From Enteractinococcus helveticum (GTDB taxonomy: Bacteria; Actinomycetota; Actinomycetes; Actinomycetales; Micrococcaceae): a stretch of 64,000 bases of DNA. The translations under genes and the position numbers were made by a program. Positions 17,328-25,760 of this stretch are shown one piece after another. The notes under the pieces were generated by a model that saw only the letters and a program-made list of their open reading frames with translations, had not been told where the DNA came from and made no database searches. The stretch is taken from positions 1 through 64,000 of the forward strand of contig NZ_LXEY01000008.1 in NCBI RefSeq assembly GCF_001657475.1. Direction: 5' to 3'. The stretch's first letter is position 1. Each line of letters starts with the position of its first letter.

Positions 17328-18368
17328 ATGAATAAGCCACTGACTTCTGCACAACTTGCCCAACAGACCAACCGCACCGAGGATGGCAAATACACCACCA
17401 AATCACATTCCGAAGCTGATATTGGCCTTGGTATCAATGATGCTGCGCTTCACCGGATAGAGCTTGACGACGGTGGCAGCCACGAAATCAACCACCGGCT
17501 CCTGATCGGCACCGGCTTCGACCGCGCTGAAATCTTCAACGACGAGGGTCAATACACAGTCGAGGCAACTGTCAGCAACACCATGCGCGACTGCCTTCCT
17601 GCTCAGCTTCATGCAATGCGCGACAGCTTTGACGAAGATGACATCGACCAATACCTCAACCGTCGAGCACACGTGATCGAAGACTTCGTCCAGCAACGCT
17701 ATCCGGGTGCCCAGCTCGACCCTGGTCCAGAAGGTGCGTTTTCATTCGACTTTGCCACCAATGTCGATGGCCCGATATCCGAGCCGGATGCCATTGAAAC
17801 GCTGATCAATGACACCAAAGCCACCGAATTCCACAACGACATGGTGGGTGCAGACGGTACAGAAAACGTCCACGCTATGCTTGCCCAGCGCCTACACGAC
17901 CACGATATGGCCAAACTGCCCAACCCTGAAGAAACTGACGAGCCGCACAAGCAGCAGTTCATCAACGACTTCGTGAGTGCCAATCGGCAGGACAGTCTGG
18001 CAATACTTGAAGATGAGATCGACTTCGACGATGAGGAAACAGACATCGGCGACATCGACGTGGACGCCGACACCAAGAAGAAGCTGGAAGATATGGCAGC
18101 ATCATTTTATGACAATAATGCTGGCGACTTGGCAGCGTGGTCGAAGGTCGGCAGGCCATCAAAACAATCTGGCTACGTCCACAGCGGCGTTGACGCTTAC
18201 CTTGCAGCATCAGGCCATGGCTCAGGCTTCCGGTCCAATACTGACGCCGCTGATATTGAATCTGAGGTTATTGCCCGGCGACTTGAGCGCTCTACGATCC
18301 ACGAGATGCAAAGCCTAGAGGTCAATGTGGAGCTGGAAGATGGCCAGATAACTATGGAAGGCTTCTAA
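17328..18368 (+). CDS. HSEA-tagged protein, paralogue 2
   Basis: The protein is 346 aa, homologous throughout to the protein at 14258. The tag spans residues 7-34 (QQTNRTEDGKY, KSHSEADIGL). Shared landmarks are DCLPA, QYLNRRAHVI, QLDPGPEG, KLPNPEE, FINDFVS and NNAGDLAAW. It is very acidic in the middle (DFDDEETDIGDIDVDAD). No enzyme motif. The duplicate pair flanks the YqaJ gene, so function may be tied to recombination or protection of incoming DNA; this is context only. A terminator follows at 18402. Confidence 0.8.
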   Translation: MNKPLTSAQLAQQTNRTEDGKYTTKSHSEADIGLGINDAALHRIELDDGGSHEINHRLLIGTGFDRAEIFNDEGQYTVEATVSNTMRDCLPAQLHAMRDSFDEDDIDQYLNRRAHVIEDFVQQRYPGAQLDPGPEGAFSFDFATNVDGPISEPDAIETLINDTKATEFHNDMVGADGTENVHAMLAQRLHDHDMAKLPNPEETDEPHKQQFINDFVSANRQDSLAILEDEIDFDDEETDIGDIDVDADTKKKLEDMAASFYDNNAGDLAAWSKVGRPSKQSGYVHSGVDAYLAASGHGSGFRSNTDAADIESEVIARRLERSTIHEMQSLEVNVELEDGQITMEGF

Positions 18369-18401
18369 GAGACTGTACTGCCACACTACAACGGTGGTCA
18401 C

Positions 18402-18438
18402 AACGCCCCGCTCATCGCTGTGTTGGCCGGGGCGTTTT
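18402..18438 (+). terminator. Rho-independent terminator
   Basis: AACGCCCCG (18402-18410) pairs with CGGGGCGTT (18428-18436), followed by TT. Confidence 0.75.
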
Positions 18439-18481
18439 GAGTCTGGCCTAACACTGGTGTCCCCTTGGCGACCACTGATAG

Positions 18482-18492
18482 CCGGACACTAT
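18482..18492 (+). promoter_or_regulatory. CCGGACAC element, 6 nt before ATG 18499
   Basis: CCGGACACTAT, spacer CTGACC, ATG. The promoter and the following tag are nearly the same as at 45905. A GGTGTCCCC repeat lies 18 bases upstream. Confidence 0.7.
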
Positions 18493-18498
18493 CTGACC

Positions 18499-19650
18499 AT
18501 GACACATCACTTCAGCTCCGATGCAGCATCCCGACGTGAAAACGCCCGACAGACTGACGGCAAGTTCGGCCACCAGCACCACTCCGAAGCAGAGGTAAGT
18601 TTGAGTGCTGGCGACAGCACTTCCGAGCAACGACGACGTCTGGAGATATTCGCAGATGGCCACGACGACCAATGGCATCAAGACTTCATCAACCACGACG
18701 TCCCTGCCTTACGAGAAGTCGCCAACTACGGCTGGGACGTCCACGACCCGTATGACATGTCCAAGCTCAACGACCAGTTCAAAACCATCAACTTGCACCA
18801 GTTCTATGACGATCAGGTTGACCCCTATGATGCCGCACACTCAAACAGTGGTTATACCCCGCAACTGTGGATGTCAGACAAGGACGGGCAAAGCTGGGCG
18901 AAAGTGTCAGACCAAGACCTGCTCACGCAAGGGCGTGGCGAAGATGCTTACGACGATTATACCAACCCCGAAGATTTCTTTGACGATGACCCAGAGAACC
19001 GACACCAGCCAGAGTTGAACAAGTACGACTACTACGGCGGCGACTACGATTTTGTTCACGCTATCCCGCCCACCAGTGTCTCCGACATTCAAACCGCCTA
19101 CAACGATCCGAACTCACCATTGAACACAGCGCATCCAGATGGTGAGACCGAGGTTGGGCTGCTGCCGGACAAAGGGCCTGGAGAATTCAGCGAAGGCCAG
19201 ATGGCTGTGGCTCATGCCTTGCACGCCAAAGGTGTCAGAACCTTTGTCGAATACGGCTCCGGAAACCCTTTGGAAGACCTCGACAGCCCGTATCGCTCAC
19301 CCGATGCTTTTGAATCCACCGTGCACTTTTACCGCAAGGATGACGATGGCAACGAGCGGCACTTTGCCACTGGCTGGACATCAGGGCAGTTGGCTGACAA
19401 GGAGGTTTACGGCGCCGAGGTCATGTCCACGGTGCTCCACGATGTCAGTTACGTTGAAAACTCCTATGAACAACGCGATCTTGACGAGTGGGCTGATGAA
19501 CTGGGTATCGAATACGAGGTCAACGACACCTCCGACCCTCAATATCGTCAGGCTGCCTATGAGTACAACACCATCACACAGCAGCGTCGGCAGCTGATCG
19601 ACTTCTTGGACGACGAGGACCTAGTCAATCGGTTGGCTGAGGAAAGCTAG
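18499..19650 (+). CDS. HSEA-tagged protein of unknown function
   Basis: The protein is 383 aa. Residues 1-36 form the tag (SRRENARQTDGKFGHQ then HHSEAEVSL), shared almost letter for letter with the protein at 45922. The body is rich in Asp, Tyr and His with no recognised fold: blocks include YDYYGGDYDFVHAIPP and EGQMAVAHALHAKGVRTFVEYG. It is unlike the other tagged proteins after residue 36. No membrane segment. Confidence 0.78.
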   Translation: MTHHFSSDAASRRENARQTDGKFGHQHHSEAEVSLSAGDSTSEQRRRLEIFADGHDDQWHQDFINHDVPALREVANYGWDVHDPYDMSKLNDQFKTINLHQFYDDQVDPYDAAHSNSGYTPQLWMSDKDGQSWAKVSDQDLLTQGRGEDAYDDYTNPEDFFDDDPENRHQPELNKYDYYGGDYDFVHAIPPTSVSDIQTAYNDPNSPLNTAHPDGETEVGLLPDKGPGEFSEGQMAVAHALHAKGVRTFVEYGSGNPLEDLDSPYRSPDAFESTVHFYRKDDDGNERHFATGWTSGQLADKEVYGAEVMSTVLHDVSYVENSYEQRDLDEWADELGIEYEVNDTSDPQYRQAAYEYNTITQQRRQLIDFLDDEDLVNRLAEES

Positions 19651-19815
19651 CAGGTGAGTTCATCAAACAAGTGTGTCGGGGCCGCGGTGTGCCGGCACCC
19701 TTGTTTGAGGTGCCCAAATGTCACATAGCCAGGGAAGCGCTGACTTTTCTATTGGTGTCCCCGGTATTGCTTAGGCTCGATAGTAGACACTCATCACATT
19801 CTCAGAGGAAACGTC

Positions 19816-20505
19816 ATGTCAGCACCCATTCCACCGCCGCCACCAGAACTTGTCGAACTCATGGAGCCACCCTTCCCGCCGCAGCGTGCTTTTGGGTACG
19901 ACCCTGAGAAGTGGTTGAAGTGGCTGGGAGATATCCCCGGTGCCACCGATGCGATCAACTCCCTGCCAGATGCCGTAGATCGATACATCATTCGTCAGGC
20001 TGTGAGCGACTTGGAAAATGACAACTTGTCCGGGGCCTTCATCGCGGTCATGATTTGGGGGCATGGCACGGTCGGTTACGGTCCATACCGAACATTGCAG
20101 GTGCTCAGCGATAACTTTCGAGATGGTAAAAAACTCTCCGACGCAGTCGTAGGAAAACTTCAAGACTCCATCACTGTTGCACGAGAGCAAGGCAGCGTTG
20201 CAGGGTTTTCGCATTTAAATAATGGCGGCAAACTGCGTGGACTTGGCCCGTCCTTTTTCACTAAATGGCTCTACTACATCACCGCAACTGGACCACAGGG
20301 CGAAGACGGTGCAGCACCGATTTTGGACGACGAGGTTATCGACTGGATCAACGACAATGCTGGAGAACAGCTGAAATACAAGAGAACACCGAGCTATGGA
20401 CGCTACCTTGATCTCGTAACAGCCTGGGGCGCACCCTATGATCTGAGTCCGGTCGATATTGAAGAACGCATCTTCCGCATCATTCGCGACGACGGCGCGG
20501 AATAA
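19816..20505 (+). CDS. OGG-fold DNA glycosylase-like protein
   Basis: The protein is 229 aa. The signature GPSFFTKWLYYI near residue 145, preceded by HGTVGYGPYRT, matches the actinobacterial family of 8-oxoguanine glycosylase OGG-fold proteins (helix-hairpin-helix superfamily; the Lys would be the catalytic residue). Activity on DNA is expected but not proved for the family. Unlike its neighbours it has a normal ribosome site (GAGGAAA) before ATG 19816 and no CCGGACAC element; a weaker GTAGACACT lies 27 bases upstream of that site. The N-terminus starts with a proline run. Confidence 0.65.
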   Translation: MSAPIPPPPPELVELMEPPFPPQRAFGYDPEKWLKWLGDIPGATDAINSLPDAVDRYIIRQAVSDLENDNLSGAFIAVMIWGHGTVGYGPYRTLQVLSDNFRDGKKLSDAVVGKLQDSITVAREQGSVAGFSHLNNGGKLRGLGPSFFTKWLYYITATGPQGEDGAAPILDDEVIDWINDNAGEQLKYKRTPSYGRYLDLVTAWGAPYDLSPVDIEERIFRIIRDDGAE

Positions 20506-20517
20506 GAGCCCTGCCGC

Positions 20518-20528
20518 CCGGACACTGA
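20518..20528 (+). promoter_or_regulatory. CCGGACAC element, 6 nt before ATG 20535
   Basis: CCGGACACTGA, spacer CCTTGT, ATG. It starts only 13 bases after the preceding stop. Confidence 0.65.
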
Positions 20529-20534
20529 CCTTGT

Positions 20535-21830
20535 ATGATGAAGCCGATGACCGCAGCTCAGATTGCCCAGCAAAACAACCGCCGCACCAGTGGACAGTAC
20601 GATTTCAAACACCACTCGGAAGCCAGCGACCTCAGCCTGTCTTCCCAGGATGCAGCATCAGGCGGGGTGGAATCCTACGTGCACCGCGTTGACATCGAGC
20701 GAGATGAGTTCCACCAGCTACACGATGCTAACAGCGCCAATATCGAAGCGTTTGTCGCCGCAGAACGACGATTCTGGGACGCCTACAACGAGAACAAGCG
20801 CCGTACCGGTCGAGGGTCATATCGCGCTTTTCCCGCTGATGATGCCATGTATCAGGCACACCTGCGACGCAAGGAAGCTTTTTACCAGATGTCGCTGACC
20901 GATGTTGCTCACGCTAAACACGCAGAAGACCACGGTTATGACCGGTCAGCTATGGCGCTCAACAGCTACACCCACTATCAACGTGAAGCCGAGAACTTCC
21001 AACGCTGGAAAGATCAGCAGAACAAGGCTCGGGGTGCAGAATATGTGCACATGCCAAATCCGACCATGAACGATGACTACCACTACAACAAAGCCAAGCG
21101 ATTTCTGGCCACATTCACCGGACGACACCCCAAAGAAGTTGACCGTCGAGCTGAAGCGCTGATGCATGAACGCGGCATCGACCGACACCAGGCGATGCAA
21201 GAACTCTGGGCGACTGCAAACATCCGCGACGACAAGCCACTAGTCTTCATTGACTTTGAAACCGCCTGTCGCACAACTGACGATATTGGCACCGTGGACA
21301 CCGGTCAATACTCCGACATTATTGAGGTCGGTTACGAAAAGGTACACCCCGATGGACGGGTTGATTCCGGATCGTTTCTGCTGGATGCCGACGAAAAACT
21401 CAAAGCACTGGCCGGGACCGGCGCTCAGGATGTTCACAACATCACCCCTGAGATGATTGAGGGCAAGCCGAAATTCTCCGACTCAGAAATCCAGCAACAC
21501 ATGATGGAGGTCATGGAAGGCTCGGTACTGGTAGCTCACCAAGCAAACTTTGAACATACGCAGCTGTCATATTCACTCAACGGCTATGCCAGCAAGTGGC
21601 GCGACACCTTGGACACCAAAGACACTATGACCTATTTCGTCCACACCCCAGCAGGCTCGGGCAACCGAATGCAAGACATGGTTCAGCTGACAGGTGGCGC
21701 TTACGGTAATGACGCCCACCGCGCGCTGGTCGATGTGCAAATGATGCGGCAAGCATTTGGCCAGGTAGTCAACGGTGATCGTCGAGCGTATATGTCCGGC
21801 GACCACGGCAACTTTTTGCGCAGTAGCTAG
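20535..21830 (+). CDS. HSEA-tagged DEDD 3'-5' exonuclease
   Basis: The protein is 431 aa. The tag is at residues 8-38 (QQNNRRTSGQY, KHHSEASDLSL). A helical, charged middle follows. Residues 235-410 are a DnaQ-like exonuclease: VFIDFETA (motif I Asp and Glu), HNITPEMI, LVAHQANFEHTQL (motif II region, where the usual Asp appears as Glu-His), and HRALVDVQMM (motif III His and Asp). The motif II change may weaken catalysis. It is the only tagged protein with a known enzyme domain, which links the tag to DNA handling. Confidence 0.85.
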   Translation: MMKPMTAAQIAQQNNRRTSGQYDFKHHSEASDLSLSSQDAASGGVESYVHRVDIERDEFHQLHDANSANIEAFVAAERRFWDAYNENKRRTGRGSYRAFPADDAMYQAHLRRKEAFYQMSLTDVAHAKHAEDHGYDRSAMALNSYTHYQREAENFQRWKDQQNKARGAEYVHMPNPTMNDDYHYNKAKRFLATFTGRHPKEVDRRAEALMHERGIDRHQAMQELWATANIRDDKPLVFIDFETACRTTDDIGTVDTGQYSDIIEVGYEKVHPDGRVDSGSFLLDADEKLKALAGTGAQDVHNITPEMIEGKPKFSDSEIQQHMMEVMEGSVLVAHQANFEHTQLSYSLNGYASKWRDTLDTKDTMTYFVHTPAGSGNRMQDMVQLTGGAYGNDAHRALVDVQMMRQAFGQVVNGDRRAYMSGDHGNFLRSS

Positions 21831-21894
21831 CAGCATCAAGACTTCAAGTAGTGGCGTTAGTTATGGTGAGAAAAGCAGTTAGTTTTTATTACAC

Positions 21895-23176
21895 TTGGGA
21901 GAACCATTGCGAGATCATTTCAGGGCTCATTACTCGATGTCAGACGATGAGTTGTCTGACTTGTGGGAAAACGCCACCATTGTTTTCGATACCAATGTGT
22001 TGTTGGACGTTTTTCGCTACCCTTCCAAGACCCGTAATGATTTCCTGCACTTACTTGAAGAGCTCGCCGAAAGACTGTGGATGCCTAATCAAGTAGGCAC
22101 TGAATTTCACCGCGAACGACTGGAAGTTCCGAAACGCCAGAAAGAAGCGCTAAAAGGTTTCAGTAAAGCGATTGAAGGTGCCAAAGCCAATTTGAAATCC
22201 TTTCTGAGTGACTTTAAGCCACTTATGAGAGAGGAATCAGAAGAGATTTCAGATTTTATTAATGAAGAACTGAACGCCTTGCGTGAGAGCGTTAAACAGA
22301 AGTTCCATGACTACAAAGTAGATGTTCTCAGTGATGACGCGCATGACCAAACCTTCCAGAAAATCTCTGAACTCTATGATGGTCGCGTTGGAGAGTCTTA
22401 TACCTCAAAAAAGCTGCTTAAGATCCACAGCGTAGGTGAACAGCGATATCGCTTGAACATTCCCCCCCGGCTACAAAGATGCTGGCAAAGGTAACAACAA
22501 GTTTGGGGATTTAATAGTTTGGTTTCAGATTCTCGATTTTGCTCGCGAAAACCAGTGTTCGGTTATCTTCATAACAGACGACCTCAAGGAAGACTGGTGG
22601 ACAATTGACAAAACTGGCCCCATTGCAGCTCGACAAGAACTTATCGACGAGTATTTAAGGTACAGCGGCGGTAGGAACATAAAATTTTATACATCCGAAG
22701 ATTTTGTCGAAGAGGCGTGGCAGCGAGGCAAGAGTGTCAAAGAAGAAACAGTAAAAGATGTCACCACATATGCCGATGAGAGGCGTAAAGCTCAGCAACA
22801 ACCCGTCCTTCAAAGCTCTTACAATCTTCCGTGGCATAGCGGTGCTGTCGAGCAAGTTATGAGTGAATTGAATTCATCCGCTGCTCTCCAAACTGCACTA
22901 AATAACATCTCTGGCAGGGACTACTACAACAGTATTTTTGAAACGATTACTCAACCGGGTCTGCAAAATGCTCTCAAAACTGCGAATTTCAATGCATCTC
23001 AAGGAATTGTGAGCACTTTGGAAGCCCTACGCAATGCAGGCTTATGGACCCCACAAGCTCAGGATTCCTACGAAGAGGGATTCAGCGAAGAACAGGGTTT
23101 CGAGGACGATGATGAAGCCGCCATGGTGGATGACGATGAAGATGACAACTCACAAGACGAGTCCCTAGACGACTAA
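21895..23176 (+). pseudogene. PIN-like nuclease (DUF4935 type), frameshifted at a C7 run
   Basis: The first frame, 21895-22494, has the PIN-like start HYSMSDDELSDLW, then IVFDTNVLLDVFRYPSKTR (first Asp) and GTEFHRER. At seven C residues (22462-22468) the frame is lost. Removing one C gives NIPPGYKDAGKGNNKFGDLIVWFQI, then VIFITDDLKEDWW (further acidic site residues), and on to the stop at 23176, about 426 aa in total. TTG 21895 or a nearby TTG is the likely start. Family members are presumed RNases, several in defence contexts. This is either a mutation, a sequencing error or a phase-variable switch. AT-rich codon use suggests separate ancestry. Confidence 0.75.
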
Positions 23177-23196
23177 AGAAACACTCAACATATTTC

Positions 23197-23375
23197 GGTT
23201 CACACTGTCGGTTTCTCGTTCTCGTGGTACTCCTGTGTTCGTCGGTATCGACCTATCAGATGCAACATCGCAACAATACGCCGACCGTGCATCTGCCTAT
23301 TTGACAGCATCAAGTATTGCCATCAACCTCGACGCCACCGACATTCCCGGAGACCAGCCAGTGCTCATGCAGTAG
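23197..23375 (+). pseudogene. Possible 3' remnant of an unknown gene
   Basis: An open frame encodes VGIDLSDATSQQYADRASAY and further residues down to a stop at 23373-23375. Codon use is like the backbone genes and there is no start or ribosome site. It may be the tail of a gene replaced by the PIN-like gene. Weak evidence. Confidence 0.3.
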
Positions 23376-23382
23376 GAGCACA

Positions 23383-24825
23383 TCACGACTGATCTGGTAT
23401 CAGCACCTCAACAGCCCCAGACAAGCCATCAGCTATCGCACCCCGCAGCGGAAACTCATAGTCTCCCGCGACGGGGTGCTTTGCTGTGGTGATACCAGTT
23501 GAAGCAGCGCGCATCCGGGGCACTAGCACCGCGTGGAAGACCCCGGCCTTATCACCAGGTGCATGACCTTGCTGGGGCAGCTCGTTGAGCGTCACAGAGA
23601 CCGTATCGCGGGACCCGCCATCGGTGTCGTTCAGCAGCATCGCAGCATGAGCAACCGTGCCTGATCCGGCATACAGGTCAAGAATTTTGGCGTCTGGATC
23701 GGCGGCGTAGAAGCGCAACAAATCTTCCATGGCATAGATTGATTTGGGATGCGAGAACGTGCACTGTGGCACCAGCTTGCGCAGCAACCACGAACCATAG
23801 ACAGAGTAGTTGTGACTGGGCACCGTCCATACTGTCGTCGGCAGCACTGCTGGATCATCCTCAGTGGCTACCACGATGGCAGCACCAGTGTCTTCGTCGT
23901 ATCCGGTGATTTCAAACTCCCCGCGGTCAATTTTGGCAACCACCCCGGAAGTGAGGTATTTGATCGCCGTCTTGTGCTCATCGCCGCGCACGAGCCGTCC
24001 GGTAGTGACAAACCCTTGGGCTAGCAATGTTCGTGCGGTGTCAGCAGAGACCCGCCAGCGTCCAAGTGATCCGTCTTTGCGAATAGGCCAGCAGGTAGCC
24101 ACATCAGGATCGGGGTCATTGAATTTCTGATAGGCACCAGGGGACACCGGTTCTCCCACCCCAACAACTTTTCCGGTGGCACGGTCGATGAATACCGGGT
24201 AGAAGCACCCCGGAGACGATTGGGCGGTGTGACCGATTCCAGATTTCAGCAGCCGATTCCACTGCACTGTGCCTGCCACGCGACCCTCTTGGTGCAACCC
24301 CCAATGGTCGCCGAGCTTTGCTGGCTGTGGACCGCCAGAGGCCGGATGGATACAAATGATGTACTCGTGCGAACGGCGAAAGCCTTTCATTGCCGATCCC
24401 GATGGCACCGTGGACATGGTGATGATTTGATACCACCAACCTGTTGACTGTGCCATCAGCCGTTCTACGACCTGCAAAGCATCTGCCAGCGACCGTGAAT
24501 CAATTGTCAGCGCCATCGCGCCAGACAGCGCCAGAACTTGCTGTGCGGCTTGTAGGCGCTCCAACAGTGCCATCTGCCAGTCTCCGGCATCAAATCGGTT
24601 CTGGTAGGCATCTCGGGTGCGTCCGGTGTTGTAGGGCGGGTCAACGAAGATGAAATCAAAGAGTTCACCGGAGGTATCTAGCTGATGCAGCACCGTCAGG
24701 TTGTCATCACAGATCAATCGGTGACAACCGGAACCGGAGCCAAAGGTGTCGGTAGCCCGGTAGCCTGCCAAGACGTCTTGCGGGGCGGTGAGCGTATCGA
24801 GGGTAAGCGTGTCTAATGTGTTCAT
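23383..24825 (-). CDS. N6-adenine (or N4-cytosine) DNA methyltransferase
   Basis: The enzyme is 480 aa. Motif IV (VDPPYNTGRT) near residue 70 precedes the AdoMet-binding motif I (DLYAGSGT) near 395, the beta-class order typical of type III Mod and many phage enzymes. The middle, about residues 150-390, would hold target recognition. ATG 24825 is fixed by a CCGGACAC element on this strand. No restriction gene adjoins it, so it may be an orphan that protects the element from host restriction. The recognition sequence cannot be predicted. Confidence 0.88.
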   Translation of the reverse strand: MNTLDTLTLDTLTAPQDVLAGYRATDTFGSGSGCHRLICDDNLTVLHQLDTSGELFDFIFVDPPYNTGRTRDAYQNRFDAGDWQMALLERLQAAQQVLALSGAMALTIDSRSLADALQVVERLMAQSTGWWYQIITMSTVPSGSAMKGFRRSHEYIICIHPASGGPQPAKLGDHWGLHQEGRVAGTVQWNRLLKSGIGHTAQSSPGCFYPVFIDRATGKVVGVGEPVSPGAYQKFNDPDPDVATCWPIRKDGSLGRWRVSADTARTLLAQGFVTTGRLVRGDEHKTAIKYLTSGVVAKIDRGEFEITGYDEDTGAAIVVATEDDPAVLPTTVWTVPSHNYSVYGSWLLRKLVPQCTFSHPKSIYAMEDLLRFYAADPDAKILDLYAGSGTVAHAAMLLNDTDGGSRDTVSVTLNELPQQGHAPGDKAGVFHAVLVPRMRAASTGITTAKHPVAGDYEFPLRGAIADGLSGAVEVLIPDQS

Positions 24826-24831
24826 GCCCTG

Positions 24832-24842
24832 ATAGTGTCCGG
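24832..24842 (-). promoter_or_regulatory. CCGGACAC element, 6 nt before ATG 24825 (minus)
   Basis: On the minus strand: CCGGACACTAT, spacer CAGGGC, ATG of the methyltransferase. Confidence 0.7.
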
Positions 24843-24953
24843 GCACTTTTCGTCGTGAACTGACGGCTATTGCGAGACCAACCCTGAGCATTTGTGATAT
24901 TCTGTTTATGTCCTCTAAAAATGAGGGTATAAACTAAAAGCAAAGGAAGAACA

Positions 24954-25277
24954 ATGAGCTATGTACCGGTTTACAAGCAGATCACTGAATGGTTGCGCAC
25001 CCTCGTCGAGCAGCGCCACCACGGAGCTATGCTGCCGACCATTTCTGAGGTGCAGCAACGCTTTGGCATCAATGGCGTTCAAACCGTTAGGACGGCCTAT
25101 AACACGTTGATCGATGAGGGATTGGTGGTTCGGAAGGATTCACCACGTCGCTATTTCGTAGTAGACCCCAACGCGGCAGAAGGCGACAGCCCTGACATCA
25201 CAACACTGGTGACCGAACTCAAAAACACGCTGGCACACGCTACGACGTTAGTGGAAGAACTAGAGCGCGTTGCATGA
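24954..25277 (+). CDS. GntR-family transcription regulator
   Basis: The product is 107 aa. It has the GntR winged helix: VYKQITEWLRTLVEQ, GAMLPTISEVQQRFGIN, then VRTAYNTLIDEGLVVRKDSPRRYFV. Only a short coiled tail follows, so it lacks the usual ligand domain (YtrA-like small form). ATG 24954 has AAGGAAG upstream and AT-rich DNA with TATAAACT, so it appears to use a normal host promoter. It is divergent from the methyltransferase; a role in copy or transfer control is possible, as with small GntR regulators of actinobacterial plasmids. Confidence 0.88.
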   Translation: MSYVPVYKQITEWLRTLVEQRHHGAMLPTISEVQQRFGINGVQTVRTAYNTLIDEGLVVRKDSPRRYFVVDPNAAEGDSPDITTLVTELKNTLAHATTLVEELERVA

Positions 25278-25297
25278 ATTCAGCGCTGTCCTTGCAC

Positions 25298-25334
25298 AAG
25301 GGGTGGTAGTCAAAGAACTGCCACCCCTTTTCTG
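25298..25334 (+). terminator. Rho-independent terminator after the GntR gene
   Basis: AAGGGGTGG (25298-25306) pairs with CCACCCCTT (25321-25329) and is followed by TT. Confidence 0.8.
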
Positions 25335-25484
25335 GTCTGGATCAAACGGCTGCTTCAACACCTGAGCCGCTCTGCGGTATCGCAGCATCGTCGAAGTGCC
25401 GCGTACGACGGCCAGATGGACGATCTCAACGCAGCCCTTGAGCGGTAGACCAACCTCGGGTGGAGCAGGCTTCTACCGACCTTG

Positions 25485-25495
25485 CCGGACACAGT
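25485..25495 (+). promoter_or_regulatory. CCGGACAC element, 6 nt before ATG 25502
   Basis: CCGGACACAGT, spacer TGGGAT, ATG. It excludes a start at 25460. Confidence 0.7.
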
Positions 25496-25501
25496 TGGGA
25501 T

Positions 25502-25738
25502 ATGACGATCAGAGAACTTCTTGAAGCCCTCTCCCAAATCCCCGAAGACCAGCTCGACCAGCAGATTTACGTCTGCGACTGGTGCCCAGAGTGCGACAGC
25601 AACCACACGGACAATTTGGAAATCAACAGTGTATCGCGATACACCGACGACGAGCCACCCACCGAAGACAACCCGCTAGGCATCAACTACTGTTCCCAAG
25701 CACTCCGCTGCCCACATTCGACCTATCAAGCTGATTAG
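25502..25738 (+). CDS. Small acidic Cys-containing protein
   Basis: The protein is 78 aa. An N-terminal helix (IRELLEALSQIPEDQLDQQ) is followed by VCDWCPECD, then YCSQALRC. The Cys pattern could bind zinc. The helix resembles the start of many phage hypothetical proteins (leucine-rich L-EALS-IPED). Function unknown. The dinG promoter follows 5 bases after its stop. Confidence 0.65.
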   Translation: MTIRELLEALSQIPEDQLDQQIYVCDWCPECDSNHTDNLEINSVSRYTDDEPPTEDNPLGINYCSQALRCPHSTYQAD

Positions 25739-25743
25739 TCCTG

Positions 25744-25754
25744 CCGGACACTGT
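25744..25754 (+). promoter_or_regulatory. CCGGACAC element, 6 nt before ATG 25761
   Basis: CCGGACACTGT, spacer GCTGGT, ATG of dinG. Confidence 0.7.
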
Positions 25755-25760
25755 GCTGGT

